In this document: positions 1 to 11,600 of the stretch, piece by piece
Position numbering within the stretch: the stretch's first letter is position 1
Layout of the letters: every line of letters starts with the position of its first letter
Position numbers and translations under genes: made by a program
NCBI GenBank assembly: GCA_008828725.1
Contig: MEHQ01002761.1
Span: 62,001 to 126,000, forward strand
Reading direction: 5' to 3'
From: Saccharina japonica
Lineage: Eukaryota > Sar > Phaeophyceae > Laminariales > Laminariaceae
DNA length: 64,000 nt
Notes under the pieces: generated by a model
What the model was told of the DNA's origin: nothing
The model's database searches: none
What the model saw: the letters and a program-made list of their open reading frames with translations, nothing else

Positions 1-2
1 AG

Positions 3-173
3 CAAATCAAGGACCGACTTCGAACAGCAGCTCGTTCTCCCTCGCCAAGGCACCCCATGACCAGCTCCAGCCTGTCAAGTTGTCCCTCTGACCTCAGGAG
101 ACGGCCTCAAATCGTCGCAGCCAAAAGGAAGCCTCCATCAGCGAGGTTTCAGCCTCTTATCTACGAGGATGAT
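3..173 (+). CDS. Possible exon at window edge, unrecognised
   Basis: An open frame runs in from the window edge, rich in Ser, Pro, Arg and Lys, and ends LIYEDD just before GTAAGC, a good splice-donor context. If it is not spliced, the frame stops a few codons later at 186-188. The composition resembles a disordered tail or internal exon. No family is recognised, and the upstream part lies outside the window. An alternative is chance openness in a short stretch. Confidence 0.22.
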
Positions 174-233
174 GTAAGCGAAACCTGACGCGCCGCGACT
201 CCACTCACGTCCGATACGAACGAGTACGAGCAG

Positions 234-440
234 ATTGACCTCGCGAGCAATGCAAGCAACGAAATTTGAAACGGCCGACGTTACAATGACCCTGTGGGTT
301 GTGGGGTGCCTGACACCCATGGCTTCGTTGGGCTAAGATGCTGGCTCGAGTCCCATTAATTTTGTTAGAGGGCGTACTTGGCACGAGCGATTTGCAGATG
401 CGCAGCAGCTCGGAGACACAAGCCTTGCCGGCAGATCGGG
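234..440 (+). repeat. Dispersed repeat R1, copy a
   Basis: About 200 bp match 35236-35446 in the same orientation, sharing for example AATGACCCTGTGGGT and GCAGCAGCTCGGAGACACAA. It contains GGCTCGAGTCCC, close to a Pol III B box, but no convincing A box at tRNA spacing. A SINE is possible but not shown. Confidence 0.6.
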
Positions 441-659
441 GAGCGGTGTGCCTGCCACAAGGGCTCAAATGACGCCGGCATTGGGTAGAAGGGAGCTCCA
501 GTTCCTTGTGTTACCGAGCATGCCTTCTGTTTCGTCTTACGAATCGGTGGGGCAAAATGCCTTTGGTTTTGAAACGTATCTTCATTCTGGGCTGTTCATT
601 TTTTTTCTGAATCTACGAAAAAACAAAAAAGGATGTAGAACTTTCTTATAAATTTCAGG

Positions 660-1060
660 GAAAACTCAGATGCGGACCCCTGTAGTAAGCGAACCTACCT
701 GAGTCTGTAGTTCGACCGTTGATAACGTCCTGCTGTTTACGGCCACAGCAAATTGTAAATAACGTACAGGAGCACCGGAGTGATACAAATTCTTAATTCT
801 AAGCAATTTCGTTCCGAGATGCCAACACAGCAATACTTGGCTTCCTTTGCGGATCCAAAGGCCCCAACACCGTCGTCAAGATCATTAGGAAAAACCTATA
901 CGTTGGTCGAGAGCGGTTCTGAGCATTAGAACTGCAGCTATACCGTGTTCGGTAGCGAGTATTGATATGGTGATATTGCACCATACATATTATTGTTGTA
1001 AAAAAGACGAAAATATATATTTTTTCAAACTACTCAAGTACGTACTCTTTAATATATTTC
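660..1060 (-). repeat. Dispersed repeat R0, copy a
   Basis: About 400 bp match 49120-49520 in inverted orientation. Shared blocks include ACACGGTATAGCTGCAGTTC, CGCTCTCGACCAACGTATAG and a block around GGTGTTGGGGCC. Both copies can be read as a short peptide with GPLDP and SIAVLASRN, but no protein family is recognised. Confidence 0.55.
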
Positions 1061-2269
1061 GACCGGAAGGACCCTGAAAAAAATATTCCCGGTACTGTAT
1101 TTGTTTTTACAAAGGGTTTCGCCGGGTCGCGGGGAATCCCAAGTAGTACGAAGCAGGGTTGTGGCGATGGATGGGGTCAGGCGTGATGCCAAAAGGTATT
1201 AACAGCACTCCACACGCTACTCACTTAGAGTGCGAATTATATAGGGCTGTTTTTATCGACACGTACTTGTCAAGTTTGTTTTTTGTGAAATGGGCAACAA
1301 GCGTATGGAAAATCAAACATTCCGAAAAAGCAAGCTTTTTTGCAATACCTGAGATTGGATATTTCCGTAGTCTTTAGTTGTCAAGTTTATGGAAATTTGT
1401 ATTTGCCATTACGAGTTACTTGAACTTGCTATTTGGAGCTTTCAAAAACACGCTTTCCAAAAACTTGACAAATTAATTACCATGTTTTTTGGTATTATTC
1501 AAAACGGCACTTGCAGGTATAGCAGTCACACACGTACTCGTCACAGACCCAACACACACATATACGACTCAAGCGCAGGTGCTGCTGTTGTAGCTCTTCC
1601 TTCACGAAATTTGCGCACTGCATAGCTGGGCAAATAGAGAGGTCCGAACATGAAATATCTACGAACAATATGAGGAAATACGGGATATATCTGCAAAGAA
1701 GCCTACCCCGACGTGTTGTTTATACGGGTAGCTGTAGCCTGTACGCCACGACCAAATTACAGTCCAACTATATTTAGCGTTTTTAATACGCGTTTCAGTT
1801 CAACTGGCTGAGAATATATGAGATGATACAGAATAAATGCCCCCAGACAATGTCGCTTACATGACCTCCATGTTCCAATCATTAAATTTACTCCGTATCC
1901 GTCCGGTTTCACGCTAGGCGGTCCTGCACGGATTTTCGTATTTTCCCCACGTACCTTCTCTCCTTGTTGCTGGAAGTCCGTGCGTTTTTGGGGAGAGCGC
2001 GCTCTGGCCACCGAGGCAACAGCGGCAGTAAGCAAGCAGCATCGAGCAGCAGCAGCTAGACGCCGCAACCTATTTGCTGTGACACTTACTCGTCGTCCTG
2101 AGCTAGGTCGCTTTGTATGCACCTAACATATCTCCCTATTTTGTTGATCAAGTGATCTATCACACTTCATCCACGTATCCTGGTCAGCCTGGGTCATGTC
2201 AGGGAGGCTGCCTCTGTCCGAAATTCGGCACATGGTGTGCGTGCGTCGTTGGTTGGCTGCTGCGCTACG
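1061..2269. other. Stretch without recognised gene
   Basis: No supported gene, RNA or repeat was found here. The short open frames show no family signature. It ends where the first inverted duplication begins. Confidence 0.4.
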
Positions 2270-3107
2270 TGACTTGCCTTGAGGATGCACGTGGTGTGGC
2301 GTGTTAACAGTCGACTGGAATACACATTTATTATAGTGTTGGCGACACACATTTTACAACGCTCTAATATAGAAGAAGTTCGGTTCTTCCCTAATACGGG
2401 CTTGGAGGGCGGTTCCCACAGGTACTCCGTTTCGGTTCGTGCCTTATGTGCGTGCCACGACGCCAGCAGAAGAGCAAGTGGTCAAAGCGACTCAGTCTAT
2501 AGTGATATAGCAAGTCCGAAAGTTAGTACATGGAATCAACGGTGCCAATATGGAGCCACGGCTACGATGGCAATATGGAGGCGGGAACAAAGTAGAATCA
2601 TAAAATGCGGGGAAAACAGCAGAAGCAGCAACCGAGATAGTTGCCATTGTCGCCTCACTCTCAACAGCACTAACCAAACTATGGATGGATGGATGGATAG
2701 CGTTTTCAAGATACGTGCATGCAAATCAGAGACGGAAAACGTCAGGAATTTCCAACTACACTTCCTTTCGCAAATATGTGATGACTCTGCGAAGAAAGGG
2801 CTTGGTTTGTTGTAATATCTCGTATTGGTTGAGGTGATCTCTATTCGTCCCAACTAAGTGTCACCAGAAGGTGCTGTGTACAAATATCAACTATTTTTAG
2901 TGTATTGTGTCCTAAGGAGACAATACCAGCCAGCAGCCAACTATGCGTATCAAATACTCGGCTTTCGTCGACCAATTTCCGGTATGGTAGTACTCACAAG
3001 CATAACACAGGCCATGGGGTCACCAGCGCTTTGATCTACAGGGTTGTCGTAAAACCATCTTTTTATCCCCTCCTACCTGAAACATTACTACATATATTCG
3101 TTCCTAG

Positions 3108-3287
3108 ATGTGCCCTGATCACGCGAAAGGCGTTGCAGTGTCCAAGGATTCAGTCCTGTGCGAGGCAATGTCGCTTCCCGCTAAGTTGGGTCAATATTAT
3201 TGTCTGGCCGCTGTAGTGCAGCGTGTTGCAGCAAAAGCATTTCAACCATCGTTTTCCGCCGAGATGTCCACAAACAGCAGGCGTTAA
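3108..3287 (+). CDS. Conserved small open frame upstream of EsV-1-7 gene
   Basis: This is a 59-residue frame beginning MCPDHAKG and ending TNSRR. It follows TTCGTTCCTAG, which could be a splice acceptor. The segment is conserved in the opposite arm (about 11255-11440), where the same frame contains stops, so that copy is not coding. The CPDH start resembles the second half of an EsV-1-7 repeat (C-x2-H). It may be a 5' exon or a remnant of another repeat gene, or a conserved leader or promoter. A different frame is also open in both arms, so the coding status is uncertain. Confidence 0.28.
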   Translation: MCPDHAKGVAVSKDSVLCEAMSLPAKLGQYYCLAAVVQRVAAKAFQPSFSAEMSTNSRR

Positions 3288-3383
3288 AGCTTAGCCGAAA
3301 CCTTAACGCTCGTTGTTGCGTAACCCCCCCTCTGGTGTGCGCCGATATGTTGACTGCAGTCGTCTTCACCGTGTTTGGAGACA

Positions 3384-4742
3384 ATGAGACAATGCCTACA
3401 TGGCACCTGCATGAAGCGGCCGAGTTTCAACGTCGAGGGTAGCGAAACGCCGGTTTACTGCAAGCAACATGCTGAGGCCGGGATGGTGAATACCAAGCAT
3501 AGGATGTGTTTGTATGACTGCTGCATGACACAGCCGAGGTTCAACGTCGAGGGCAGCAAGACGCCGGTTTACTGCAAGAAACATGCGGAGGATAACATGG
3601 TAGACGTCGTAACTCGGCGTTGTTCACATGACACTTGCATGAAGCGGCCGAATTTCAATGTTGAGGGCAGCAAAACGGCGGGGTACTGTAAGCAACATGC
3701 GGAGAGCGGCATGGTGAACGTTTGCAGCAGGCGTTGCTCACAACGGAGTTGCTTGACGGTCCCGACCTTCAATGTGGAGGGCAGCAAGATGGCGGTTTAC
3801 TGCAAGATACATGCGGATGACGGCATGGTGGATGTTCGTACCCGGCGTTGCTTACATGAATCCTGCACGACGAAGCCGAGCTTCAACGTTGCGGGAGAGA
3901 AGACGGCAGCTTACTGCAAGCAACATGCCGAAGATGGTATGGTCAACGTGTGCAGCAGGCGTTGCTTACATGGCACCTGCGTCAGGCACCCAAGTTTCAA
4001 CGCCGTTGGAAGCAAGACACCGGTTTACTGTAAGCAACATGCGGCGGACGGCATGGTGTATGTTCGTACCCGGCGTTGCTCACATGAATCCTGCACGAAG
4101 ATACCGAGCTTCAATGTTCAGGAAGAGAAGACGGCAGCTTACTGCAAGCAACATTCTAAGGATGGCATGGTCAACGTTTGCAGCAGGCATTGTTTACATG
4201 GCACCTGCGTCAAGTGGCCAAGTTTCAACGTCGTGGGAAGCAAGACGCCGATGTACTGCAAACAGCATGCAGAGGTCGGCATGGTCAACGTTTGCAGCAG
4301 GCATTGTTTAGACGGCGCCTGCGTCAAGTGGCCCAGTTTCAATGTCGAGGGAAGCAAGAAGCCGGTTTACTGTATTCAACATGCGGACGACGGCATGGTG
4401 GACGTTCGTAATCGACGTTGCTCACGTAACTCTTGCACTAGGGTCCCTAGTTGGGGCGCCCTCTCTCACGGTAGGCCCACAGTGTGTTCCCACCATAAAA
4501 GCGACATATCGATCGGTCAAGTGGTCAATTACAATGATGAATGTCAAGTGGCAGGTTGTCGCCGAAAGTCGCGTTGGGGACTCAATGGGAAGCAACCTAC
4601 CCACTGCCCACAGCATGGCCCCTCCCAGGACGGCCTCGTCTGCACTGTACAGACAACTGCCAGCAAGAGAGCTCGTCGTAGCCTGTCGGACTGTGCAGTA
4701 AGCCCGCCTCGGATCTCTGTTAAGGCAGAGTGTATGTTTTGA
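3384..4742 (+). CDS. EsV-1-7 repeat protein, intact single exon
   Basis: A 452-residue protein built almost wholly of EsV-1-7 repeats (C-x4-C-x16-C-x2-H-x12). I count nine canonical repeats, typically with PSFNVEGSKTPVYCKQH, then two diverged ones (CSRNSC...CSHH and CQVAGC...CPQH), and a basic/Ser tail with KRARRS. The Cys and His are kept in every canonical repeat, which suggests each folds as a small metal-binding unit. That is an inference; the biochemical role of the family is not established. Brown algae carry many such genes, and IMMEDIATE UPRIGHT of Ectocarpus, which controls early sporophyte development, is one. The start chosen is the ATG two codons before the first repeat Cys (MRQC), because the opposite-arm copy has an ATG at the equivalent place (MKRC). 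The broken copy at 9601-11145 lies convergently. No TATA or other promoter is certain. Confidence 0.9.
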   Translation: MRQCLHGTCMKRPSFNVEGSETPVYCKQHAEAGMVNTKHRMCLYDCCMTQPRFNVEGSKTPVYCKKHAEDNMVDVVTRRCSHDTCMKRPNFNVEGSKTAGYCKQHAESGMVNVCSRRCSQRSCLTVPTFNVEGSKMAVYCKIHADDGMVDVRTRRCLHESCTTKPSFNVAGEKTAAYCKQHAEDGMVNVCSRRCLHGTCVRHPSFNAVGSKTPVYCKQHAADGMVYVRTRRCSHESCTKIPSFNVQEEKTAAYCKQHSKDGMVNVCSRHCLHGTCVKWPSFNVVGSKTPMYCKQHAEVGMVNVCSRHCLDGACVKWPSFNVEGSKKPVYCIQHADDGMVDVRNRRCSRNSCTRVPSWGALSHGRPTVCSHHKSDISIGQVVNYNDECQVAGCRRKSRWGLNGKQPTHCPQHGPSQDGLVCTVQTTASKRARRSLSDCAVSPPRISVKAECMF

Positions 4743-5817
4743 AAGGTGTCTGGATGATCCGGAACATCAGTGTATGTATAGTTCTGCATTTCATGGTTGG
4801 CTTTCAGCGAATATCAAAATGCATCGTGTATCTGTAAAGTAGTCGTACCTGGTATATATGGCAGTTATTTTGGTTACGCGGAACTCGCTTGTCTTCGACC
4901 CGGGGGCTGGCTTTATAGCTGTTGATATCCCGACGACGGTTTTCAGGGGTGATGCAGTACTGCTCAGGCTGCTGTGAGGCTAGCGAAGTCAGGACCAACG
5001 CTTTTCCTGGCGGCTCTGTTTCAGATTAGTATGTGTGGCAGTGGTGGTATCAGTTTGAGAGGGACATGAGCTAGCCATATGCGGTTCTGCTGCTGCAACA
5101 CCCGTTGCTCTTTGAATTTCTCTTCGCATGTAGCTTACACATGTGTGTGTTATTACGGCTATTTCTGCCTTCAGGCGTCACAAAAACGAAATAGAACGGG
5201 GCAGTGTGTATTGCACACGGCGCTAACGATAATGGCCCCAAGTCTGTCCTGCAGGTCAAAACCAGCAACAAAAGTCAACTACTTTGTGGTCGAGCTCATG
5301 TAAAGTATTCCGATCCGGTAGCTTCACTGCGCTGTCAATGGTAATACGATTAAGGTGTATGGTATGATATTCTTCATTCCTTGAATATAATTCGCGAGCG
5401 CCCAAACTCCGAATGCGCCTAATGTTTCAAACAGTACCATTTCATTCCTTGATCAAGTAGTCATGCAACCGCATTCAAACGGTATGACATGCTATATTCC
5501 TTGTTCGTTGTTTATCGTACTTGGGCTGTATCCACTGACGACACGCAACGCGGAATCGTATCATGCTGACAGCTGTTGAGTTAGATGTTTGTCATTGAAA
5601 CTAATTAATACCGGATGTATAGAAGCAGGAGCCATGATTTGTCCGGTTTTAAGCGGACGCGATGTCACCCTATTATTAACCTGCTTGTGTATCCCGACAG
5701 ATGAATACCCATAGAGTTGGCCATGTCTGAGGAATAGACCTTCGGTGACATCTTCAATATGGCATCCTCGCTCAGCTCGGTCTCGGCATATTTGTCTACA
5801 CCGCGGCGGCGTCTGTT

Positions 5818-6009
5818 TCAACCGGGTGGCAACCACCCTCCACTGCCTTCCGCGACCGCACAGCCGGCAAACGGGTGTACGTAAATGCATATAGGAGCTG
5901 ACTTTGGTTCGGATTCAGGCGATGCAGGTAGCCCGTCTATGGTATAGAATGTTTTGTGCGTCCAACGCGCCTCGTCCTGCGACAGTAGCTTCTCCAGGCT
6001 GACATTCAT
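5818..6009 (-). CDS. Small unrecognised open frame
   Basis: A 63-residue frame starts at an ATG with an in-frame stop upstream and has a protein-like composition (starts MNVSLEKLLSQDEARW, ends GGWLPPG). A possible donor (GG|GTGG) lies near its end, so it could be a first exon. No family is recognised and no partner exon was found. Confidence 0.25.
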   Translation of the reverse strand: MNVSLEKLLSQDEARWTHKTFYTIDGLPASPESEPKSAPICIYVHPFAGCAVAEGSGGWLPPG

Positions 6010-6904
6010 TCCCGTGAGACGACACCGTTGCCGACGTTACGGCTAGCTGGACACGTCAGAGGACGAACCTGGTCGCAAAATGCTTTAGAAAGACAATAAT
6101 TTAAGGGTTATATCGTTCGGAAGATAGTTCCGTGTGCAATAACAGCACACTTGTGGATACATTGCCCGTGCAATGAAGGCGGGTTACTTTCGTGAATTTG
6201 TTGACGAATTCGAGTCCTCTCGCCCGGTCGAAGACTACCCGAGAATATAGTGTTTGGGTTTTCTCCCGGAGGTATATGTTAGGGTACGGGTGCGTCTTTT
6301 GGATTTTGTACGGAATGTTATGCCCGTGCACACCAAATACAGGACAACACGTATTGGTGTTGCAGACTGACGACGCAGGACACCATGCGGACTGCGCGGA
6401 GGGGGATGAGACGTGAGGAGTATTGACTCGTAAATCCCACGGTGGAAAATACGTCTCTCACTTCTAATAATAGTTCGACAAAACGAATTTGGAACTTGAG
6501 ACAATTGTCGAATCACTTGTTCATTCAGTCGACTATAAGATACCGTGGTTGAACACGCCGTAAGTCGAACGTCTGCCACAGGAGGAGTCCAAGATCACGA
6601 GAGCACGGAAGTAAAAACCAGCGTGCTTTAGGAACGGCCATAAACATTGACTAAGATCACAGACTTTAAACAAAATACATATCGGTGACGTCCATGATTA
6701 TACGTGTAATAGTTGAGGACTTGCTTATTTATTTGTCGACAACAGTAATATTCTTGGTATTGAATTACCAACGCCACGTTAGGGGTGGCGCCATGTATTA
6801 TGAGCGCCTCGCATAAGGACTTTTTGTTCTCACCCAAGATACGAGTGACGTCCATGGTAGATGTTCATTGGCGTATCGATTGCAACTCACACCAGTATAA
6901 TCTA

Positions 6905-7185
6905 GTCCTAAACCTGATAAACAACAAAACTTGTCATTTATTGTGTATCGTTCGAATTGCATAATCATTAGCGTTTCCTGAGTCGTGGGAGAGAGAGGTC
7001 CCTCCCCACGGTTAGATACCTGTGACGCCTCTTCCTGCAATACCCTGAATATCTCGACCACCGTATTTTAGTGTCTCTCTCCCTACTATGATACCGGCCG
7101 GGTTCCTAACTAGTACGGCCTACAGTTGTCTCGGATGACCAAGCCTCAGAATGATAGAGTACTATTCGACTCCTCCGATCTCACT
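6905..7185 (+). repeat. Direct repeat pair, copy 1
   Basis: This matches 7550-7815 in the same orientation, sharing TCCTGAGTCGTGG, GATACCGGCCGGGTTCCTAA and CGGATGACCAAGCCTC. The copies are clearly diverged and start about 640 bp apart. They sit next to the tyrosine-recombinase fossil and may be its terminal or split direct repeats, as in Ngaro-like elements. That link is an inference. Confidence 0.65.
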
Positions 7186-7549
7186 CAAGAAAACCAGAAC
7201 GGAAATAATGATCCGTGACCCCAGCTACTCGTGCCCCCCTCCTCTCCCTCGAAAATAACAATGGGGGGGGTGGGGCGACAGAAAAGAAGTTACACATTTA
7301 TGGCTTGGCTGGCTGAATCAGCGACTACCTCACGTCTGCCCGTGCTCGTCACAGGGCCTCGTGCTTGCTGGTACCCAACGTGGGGACGCTGACCTGCACG
7401 CGATGCGTTTGTCCAAAGGACTGCGTGTGGGGCCGTCCATCCCTGCACCAAGCTTGCTCTAACACAGTTACCAATATAGACATGCCTCATTCTCTCTACC
7501 AATAAACCCGGCTTTGTCCGTTACTTCGTTTTTCGGAGGTCGTTCCTCC

Positions 7550-7815
7550 GTTTACGGACAAAACTACCCTTTATTGTATATCTTTCGAATTGCACTATCA
7601 TTATCGTTCCCTGAGTCGTGGCAGAGAGAGGTTCCTCCCGTCGGCCATATACCTGTATGGCAGACTCCCGCAAATACCCTGAGTATCTCGGCCACCATAT
7701 TTTTCTGTCTCTCTCACTACGATGATACCGGCCGGGTTCCTAACTAGTACGGCCCACAGTTGTGTCGGATGACCAAGCCTCCGAATGATACAGTACCATT
7801 CGACTCCTTCAACAC
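7550..7815 (+). repeat. Direct repeat pair, copy 2
   Basis: This is the partner of 6905-7185. It ends about 30 bp before the stretch in which the recombinase fossil can be read on the minus strand. Confidence 0.65.
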
Positions 7816-7839
7816 CGAGGAAATGTGAGACTACTGTTT

Positions 7840-8660
7840 ACCGTTCTTTTAATTTTTCTCCATCCCAAAATTTTCCTTCCCCCGGCTGTTTCTTCTTTGC
7901 CACCTTTGCCTTTGCAAGCTTACGTGACGCTCTTGTTGATCTTCCATGTTAGTATGCATGTATTCCTTGTGTGCATCGGACTTCCACCTCCCCTCGCTCT
8001 CGATCCCTCGTCCCAATATGTCTGAACCTCCCGCGAGCGTGGTCGCTCCTCCGATAGCCAACAAGAGCACGGCGAACGCATCGTGAATCCGACCTGACTT
8101 CGCCACTCTCTCATTCATTGCTCGAAGGGCACGGTCATAACTAATAACTTTTACACTACTAATACCGGCCGTGCCACATCGATACAAGGAAAGGGGGGCA
8201 TTGTCAGGGAAACATGGAAATCATGACATCAACTCCAGCATAAGGGCAACGAAATCGCCGTCTGCACTAAACGATGACCTCGGCCCACGAAACACGCCCC
8301 GGGTCCGCACGCACACACTTTCAACCTGTTGCGCATAACCAATATGCCCCTTCAGCCGTTCCCCAACATTGTCAGCCTGTTGCCCTCACGTGTTTCCCAA
8401 CTGTGTGCCATTTGCGTAAAACACCACGCCCCCCCGCGTCAGACACGTGCATTCGACAAAACTCCTGTGATGTCGCCAAATTACTGGAATTCAAATTCGA
8501 CGCGCAATATCACAGCACGGTCAACAATGAGGCCTTTCAACTGTCCGAGTCACTCGACGTCAAAAATAACAAAAATCAAACAATACTCCTCACGAACCAT
8601 CAACATGCGAAACGCACTCCATAGTGGGCGACCAGACGAGTACGCGCCCCTAGCGGAGCT
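7840..8660 (-). mobile_element. Tyrosine-recombinase element fossil
   Basis: On the minus strand the stretch near 7900-8100 carries IGGATTLAGG followed by EGRWKSDAHKEYMHTN. This is the C-terminal signature of eukaryotic tyrosine recombinases (the region of the HxxR box and the catalytic Tyr) as found in DIRS/Ngaro-like retroelements and Cryptons. A weaker upstream part (GRPLWSAFRMLMVREE) extends it toward 8660. It is a decayed fragment with several breaks and no complete reading frame. The neighbouring direct repeats (6905-7815) may be its ends. The family within the tyrosine-recombinase class cannot be fixed without the rest of the element. Confidence 0.5.
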
Positions 8661-8689
8661 TCCAAATGGCCCACCGGCGAACTGGGGGT

Positions 8690-11600
8690 CACGATGTAGG
8701 TACCCGGTATGGATTAGTTTCGGTGACATATATCTGCCACAACAACTGACAGCATGATACAATTCCGCCTGGCGTTGCTTGAATGCAGCTAAAGTACGAA
8801 TAACAACGAACACGGAATGTAGCAATGTGGTTTCATGACTACTTGATCAAAAAATGAAATTATACGGTTCGAAAAATAAGCTGCATTCGGAGTTTAGGAA
8901 CTCGCGACTTATGTTCAACGCATGAAGAGTATCATACAATACACTTTTATGCTGTTACCATTGACAACGAGATGAAACTACTGGGTCGGAATACTTTACT
9001 AGACCTGGACCACATAGTAGTTGCTGCTCGTTACTGTTTTTGACCTGCATGACAGCCTTGGGGCCATTATCGTTAGCGCCGTGTGCAATAGCCACTGCCC
9101 TGTTATATTTCAGATTTTGTGACGCCGAACGACGGAAATAGCTATAAAAACACACTTAAGTATGGTTTAGCTACATGCTGAGAACATTTTGAAGAGCAAT
9201 GAATTCGAAACCTGCAAAACCGCATATGGCTAGCTCTTGGCCCTTTCGAACTGATGACAAATATGCCACACACACACTGACTTGAAGCAGAGCCGCCCGG
9301 AAGAGCGTCGATTCTGACTTCGCTACCCTCATAGCAGTGTGAACAGTACCCCCTCAGCCCTGCAAAACGTCGTCGGGATCTCAACAGCTACACAGCCAGC
9401 CCCAATACAGAGACATGTGCGTTTTGCTAAAACTTGAAATACAACGCTATATATATACCTCGGACGACTATTTTTCAGGTATAGGATGCACGTTTGATAC
9501 ACTTGCTCAACGCTAACCATAAAGTACAGAACTACAAATACACTCATATTCCGGATCATTCAGACACCTTTCAAAACATACACTCCGCTTTAACAGATAA
9601 CTAAGGGGGGCTTACGGCACAGTCCGAGAGGCTACGACGAGCTCTCTTGCTCGCAGGTGTTTGTACAGTGCAGACGAGGCCGTCCTGACAGGGGCCGTGC
9701 TCTAGGCAATGTGTAGGTTTCTTGCCATTGAGTCCCCACCGCGTCTTTCGCCTACAACTTGCCATTTGGCATCTTGCTTCAAAACTGATCACTTGACCGG
9801 TCGATATGTCACTTATATGGTGGGAACACACTGTCGCCTTACCGTGAGACAGTGTGCCCCAACTAGGCGCCCTGGTGCAGAATTCATGTGAGCAACGCCG
9901 AGTATGAACGTCCACCATGCCGTCCTCCGCATGTTGCTTACAGTAAACCGCCGTCTTGTTTGAACCACGGCCACTTCATGCAGGTACTGTGCAAGCAACG
10001 CCTGCTGCCAACATCCATCATGCCGCTATCAGCATGTTGCTTGCAGTACACCGGCGTCTTGCTGTCCTCGAAGTTGTAACTTGGCCCCTTCAGGCATGGG
10101 CCATGTAAGCAACGCCTGCTCCACACATCCACCATGCCATCCTCCGCATGTTGCTCACAGTACACCGCCACCTTGCTACCCTTCATATTAAAACTCGGCT
10201 GTGTCATGCAACTGCTATGGGAGCAACGTCGGGTACGCACATCCACCATACCGTCCTCCGCATGTTGCCTACAGTACACCGCCTTCTTGCTACCCATGAC
10301 ATTGAAACTCGGGACCGTCAAGCATGTTTTGTGCGACCAACGCTTGCTGCAAACATCCACCATGCCGCCGTCAGCATGTTGCTTGCAGTACACCGGCGTC
10401 TTGCTTCCCTCGACATTGAAAGTCGGCAACTTCACGCAGAGGCCATCTGAGCAACGCTTTCTGCAAACATCCACCATGCCGCCCTCAGCATGTTTCTTGC
10501 AGTACATCCCCGTCTTGCTGCCCTCCACATTGAAACTCGGTTGTGTCAAGCAACTCCGTTGTGAGCAACGTCGGGTACGCACGTCCACCATGCCGTCCTC
10601 CGTATGTCGCTTGCAGTAAATTGTCGTTTTGCTTCCCTCGACATTGAAACTGGGCTTCTTGAGGCAGGTTTCATGTCCGCAACGCTTGCTGCAAACGTCC
10701 ACCATGCCGTCCTCCGCATGTTGCTTGCAGTCAATCGCCGTCTTGCTTCTCTCGACATTGAAACTGGGCTTCTTGATGCAGGTTTCATGTCGGCAGCGCC
10801 TGCTGCAAACGTCCACTATGCCATCCTCGGCATGTTTCTTGCAGTAAACCGGCGTCTTACTGCCCTCGACGTTGAAACTAGGCGTCGTCGTGCAGGTGCC
10901 ATGTAAGCAACGCCTGCTCTTGGTATTCACCATGCCGTCCTCTGCATGTTGCTTGCAGTAAACCGCCGTCTTGCTGCCCTTGTCGTTGAAACTGGGCTTC
11001 TTTGTGCAGTTTTATGTGAGCAACGCTTGCTGCAAACGTCTACCCTGCCGTCCTCCGCATGTTGCTTGCAGTATACCGGCGTCTTGCTGCCCTCGAAATT
11101 GAAACTCGAAAACTTCTTGCAGGCATTATGTGAGCAACGCTTCATTCTCTCCAAATACGGTGAAGGCGACTGCAGTGAAAATATCGACGCACACCAGGGG
11201 GAGGAGTTACGGAACAACGAGAGTTAATGTTTCGGCTGAGCTGTGACGCCTACTGCTCGTGGTCGTTTCGGCGGAAAACGATAGTTGAAATGATTTCTCT
11301 GCAACCCGCTGCACCACAACGGCCAGACAATATTATTGACCCAATTCAGCGGAAAGAGACATTGCCTGTCACAGGCCTGAATCCTGGGACACTGCAACGC
11401 CTTCCGCGTGCTAAGGGCAGATCTATGAACGATTATACTCATTAACTTGTCAGGTTGCAGGGAATAATATCATGTTTATACGAGAATCCTGTAAATCAAA
11501 GCACTAGTAACCCCACGGCCTGTGTTGCGCTTGTGAGTACTAATATACCGCGAAGTAGTTGACGAAAACCATGTATTTGATACGCATAGTTGGCTGCTGG

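Larger units (their letters stand above)
2270..5640 (+). repeat. Inverted duplication 1, left arm (old)
   Basis: This arm matches 8690-12260 in reverse complement across the whole interval: the promoter-side region (2270-3370), the EsV-1-7 gene (3384-4742) and the 3' flank (4743-5640). Many substitutions and small indels separate the arms; by eye the identity is well below that of the 17-26 kb palindrome. The arms enclose a spacer of about 3 kb. Such a structure can arise by inverted duplication of a chromosomal segment; no transposon ends are visible at its edges. Confidence 0.75.
5641..8689. other. Spacer of inverted duplication 1
   Basis: About 3 kb lie between the two arms. The spacer holds a small open frame (5818-6009), two direct repeats (6905-7185, 7550-7815) and a tyrosine-recombinase fossil (about 7840-8660). 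The rest (6010-6900) shows no recognised gene. Confidence 0.5.

Noticed and set aside
234-440. tRNA-derived SINE at repeat R1
   Set aside because: Only a B-box-like word is present; no A box at proper spacing.
3772-4311. Second long plus-strand frame inside the EsV-1-7 gene, and long minus-strand frames there and at 10134-10906
   Set aside because: These are shadows of the repeat array. The periodic codon use keeps alternate frames open, and they lack the C-x4-C-x16-C-x2-H pattern.
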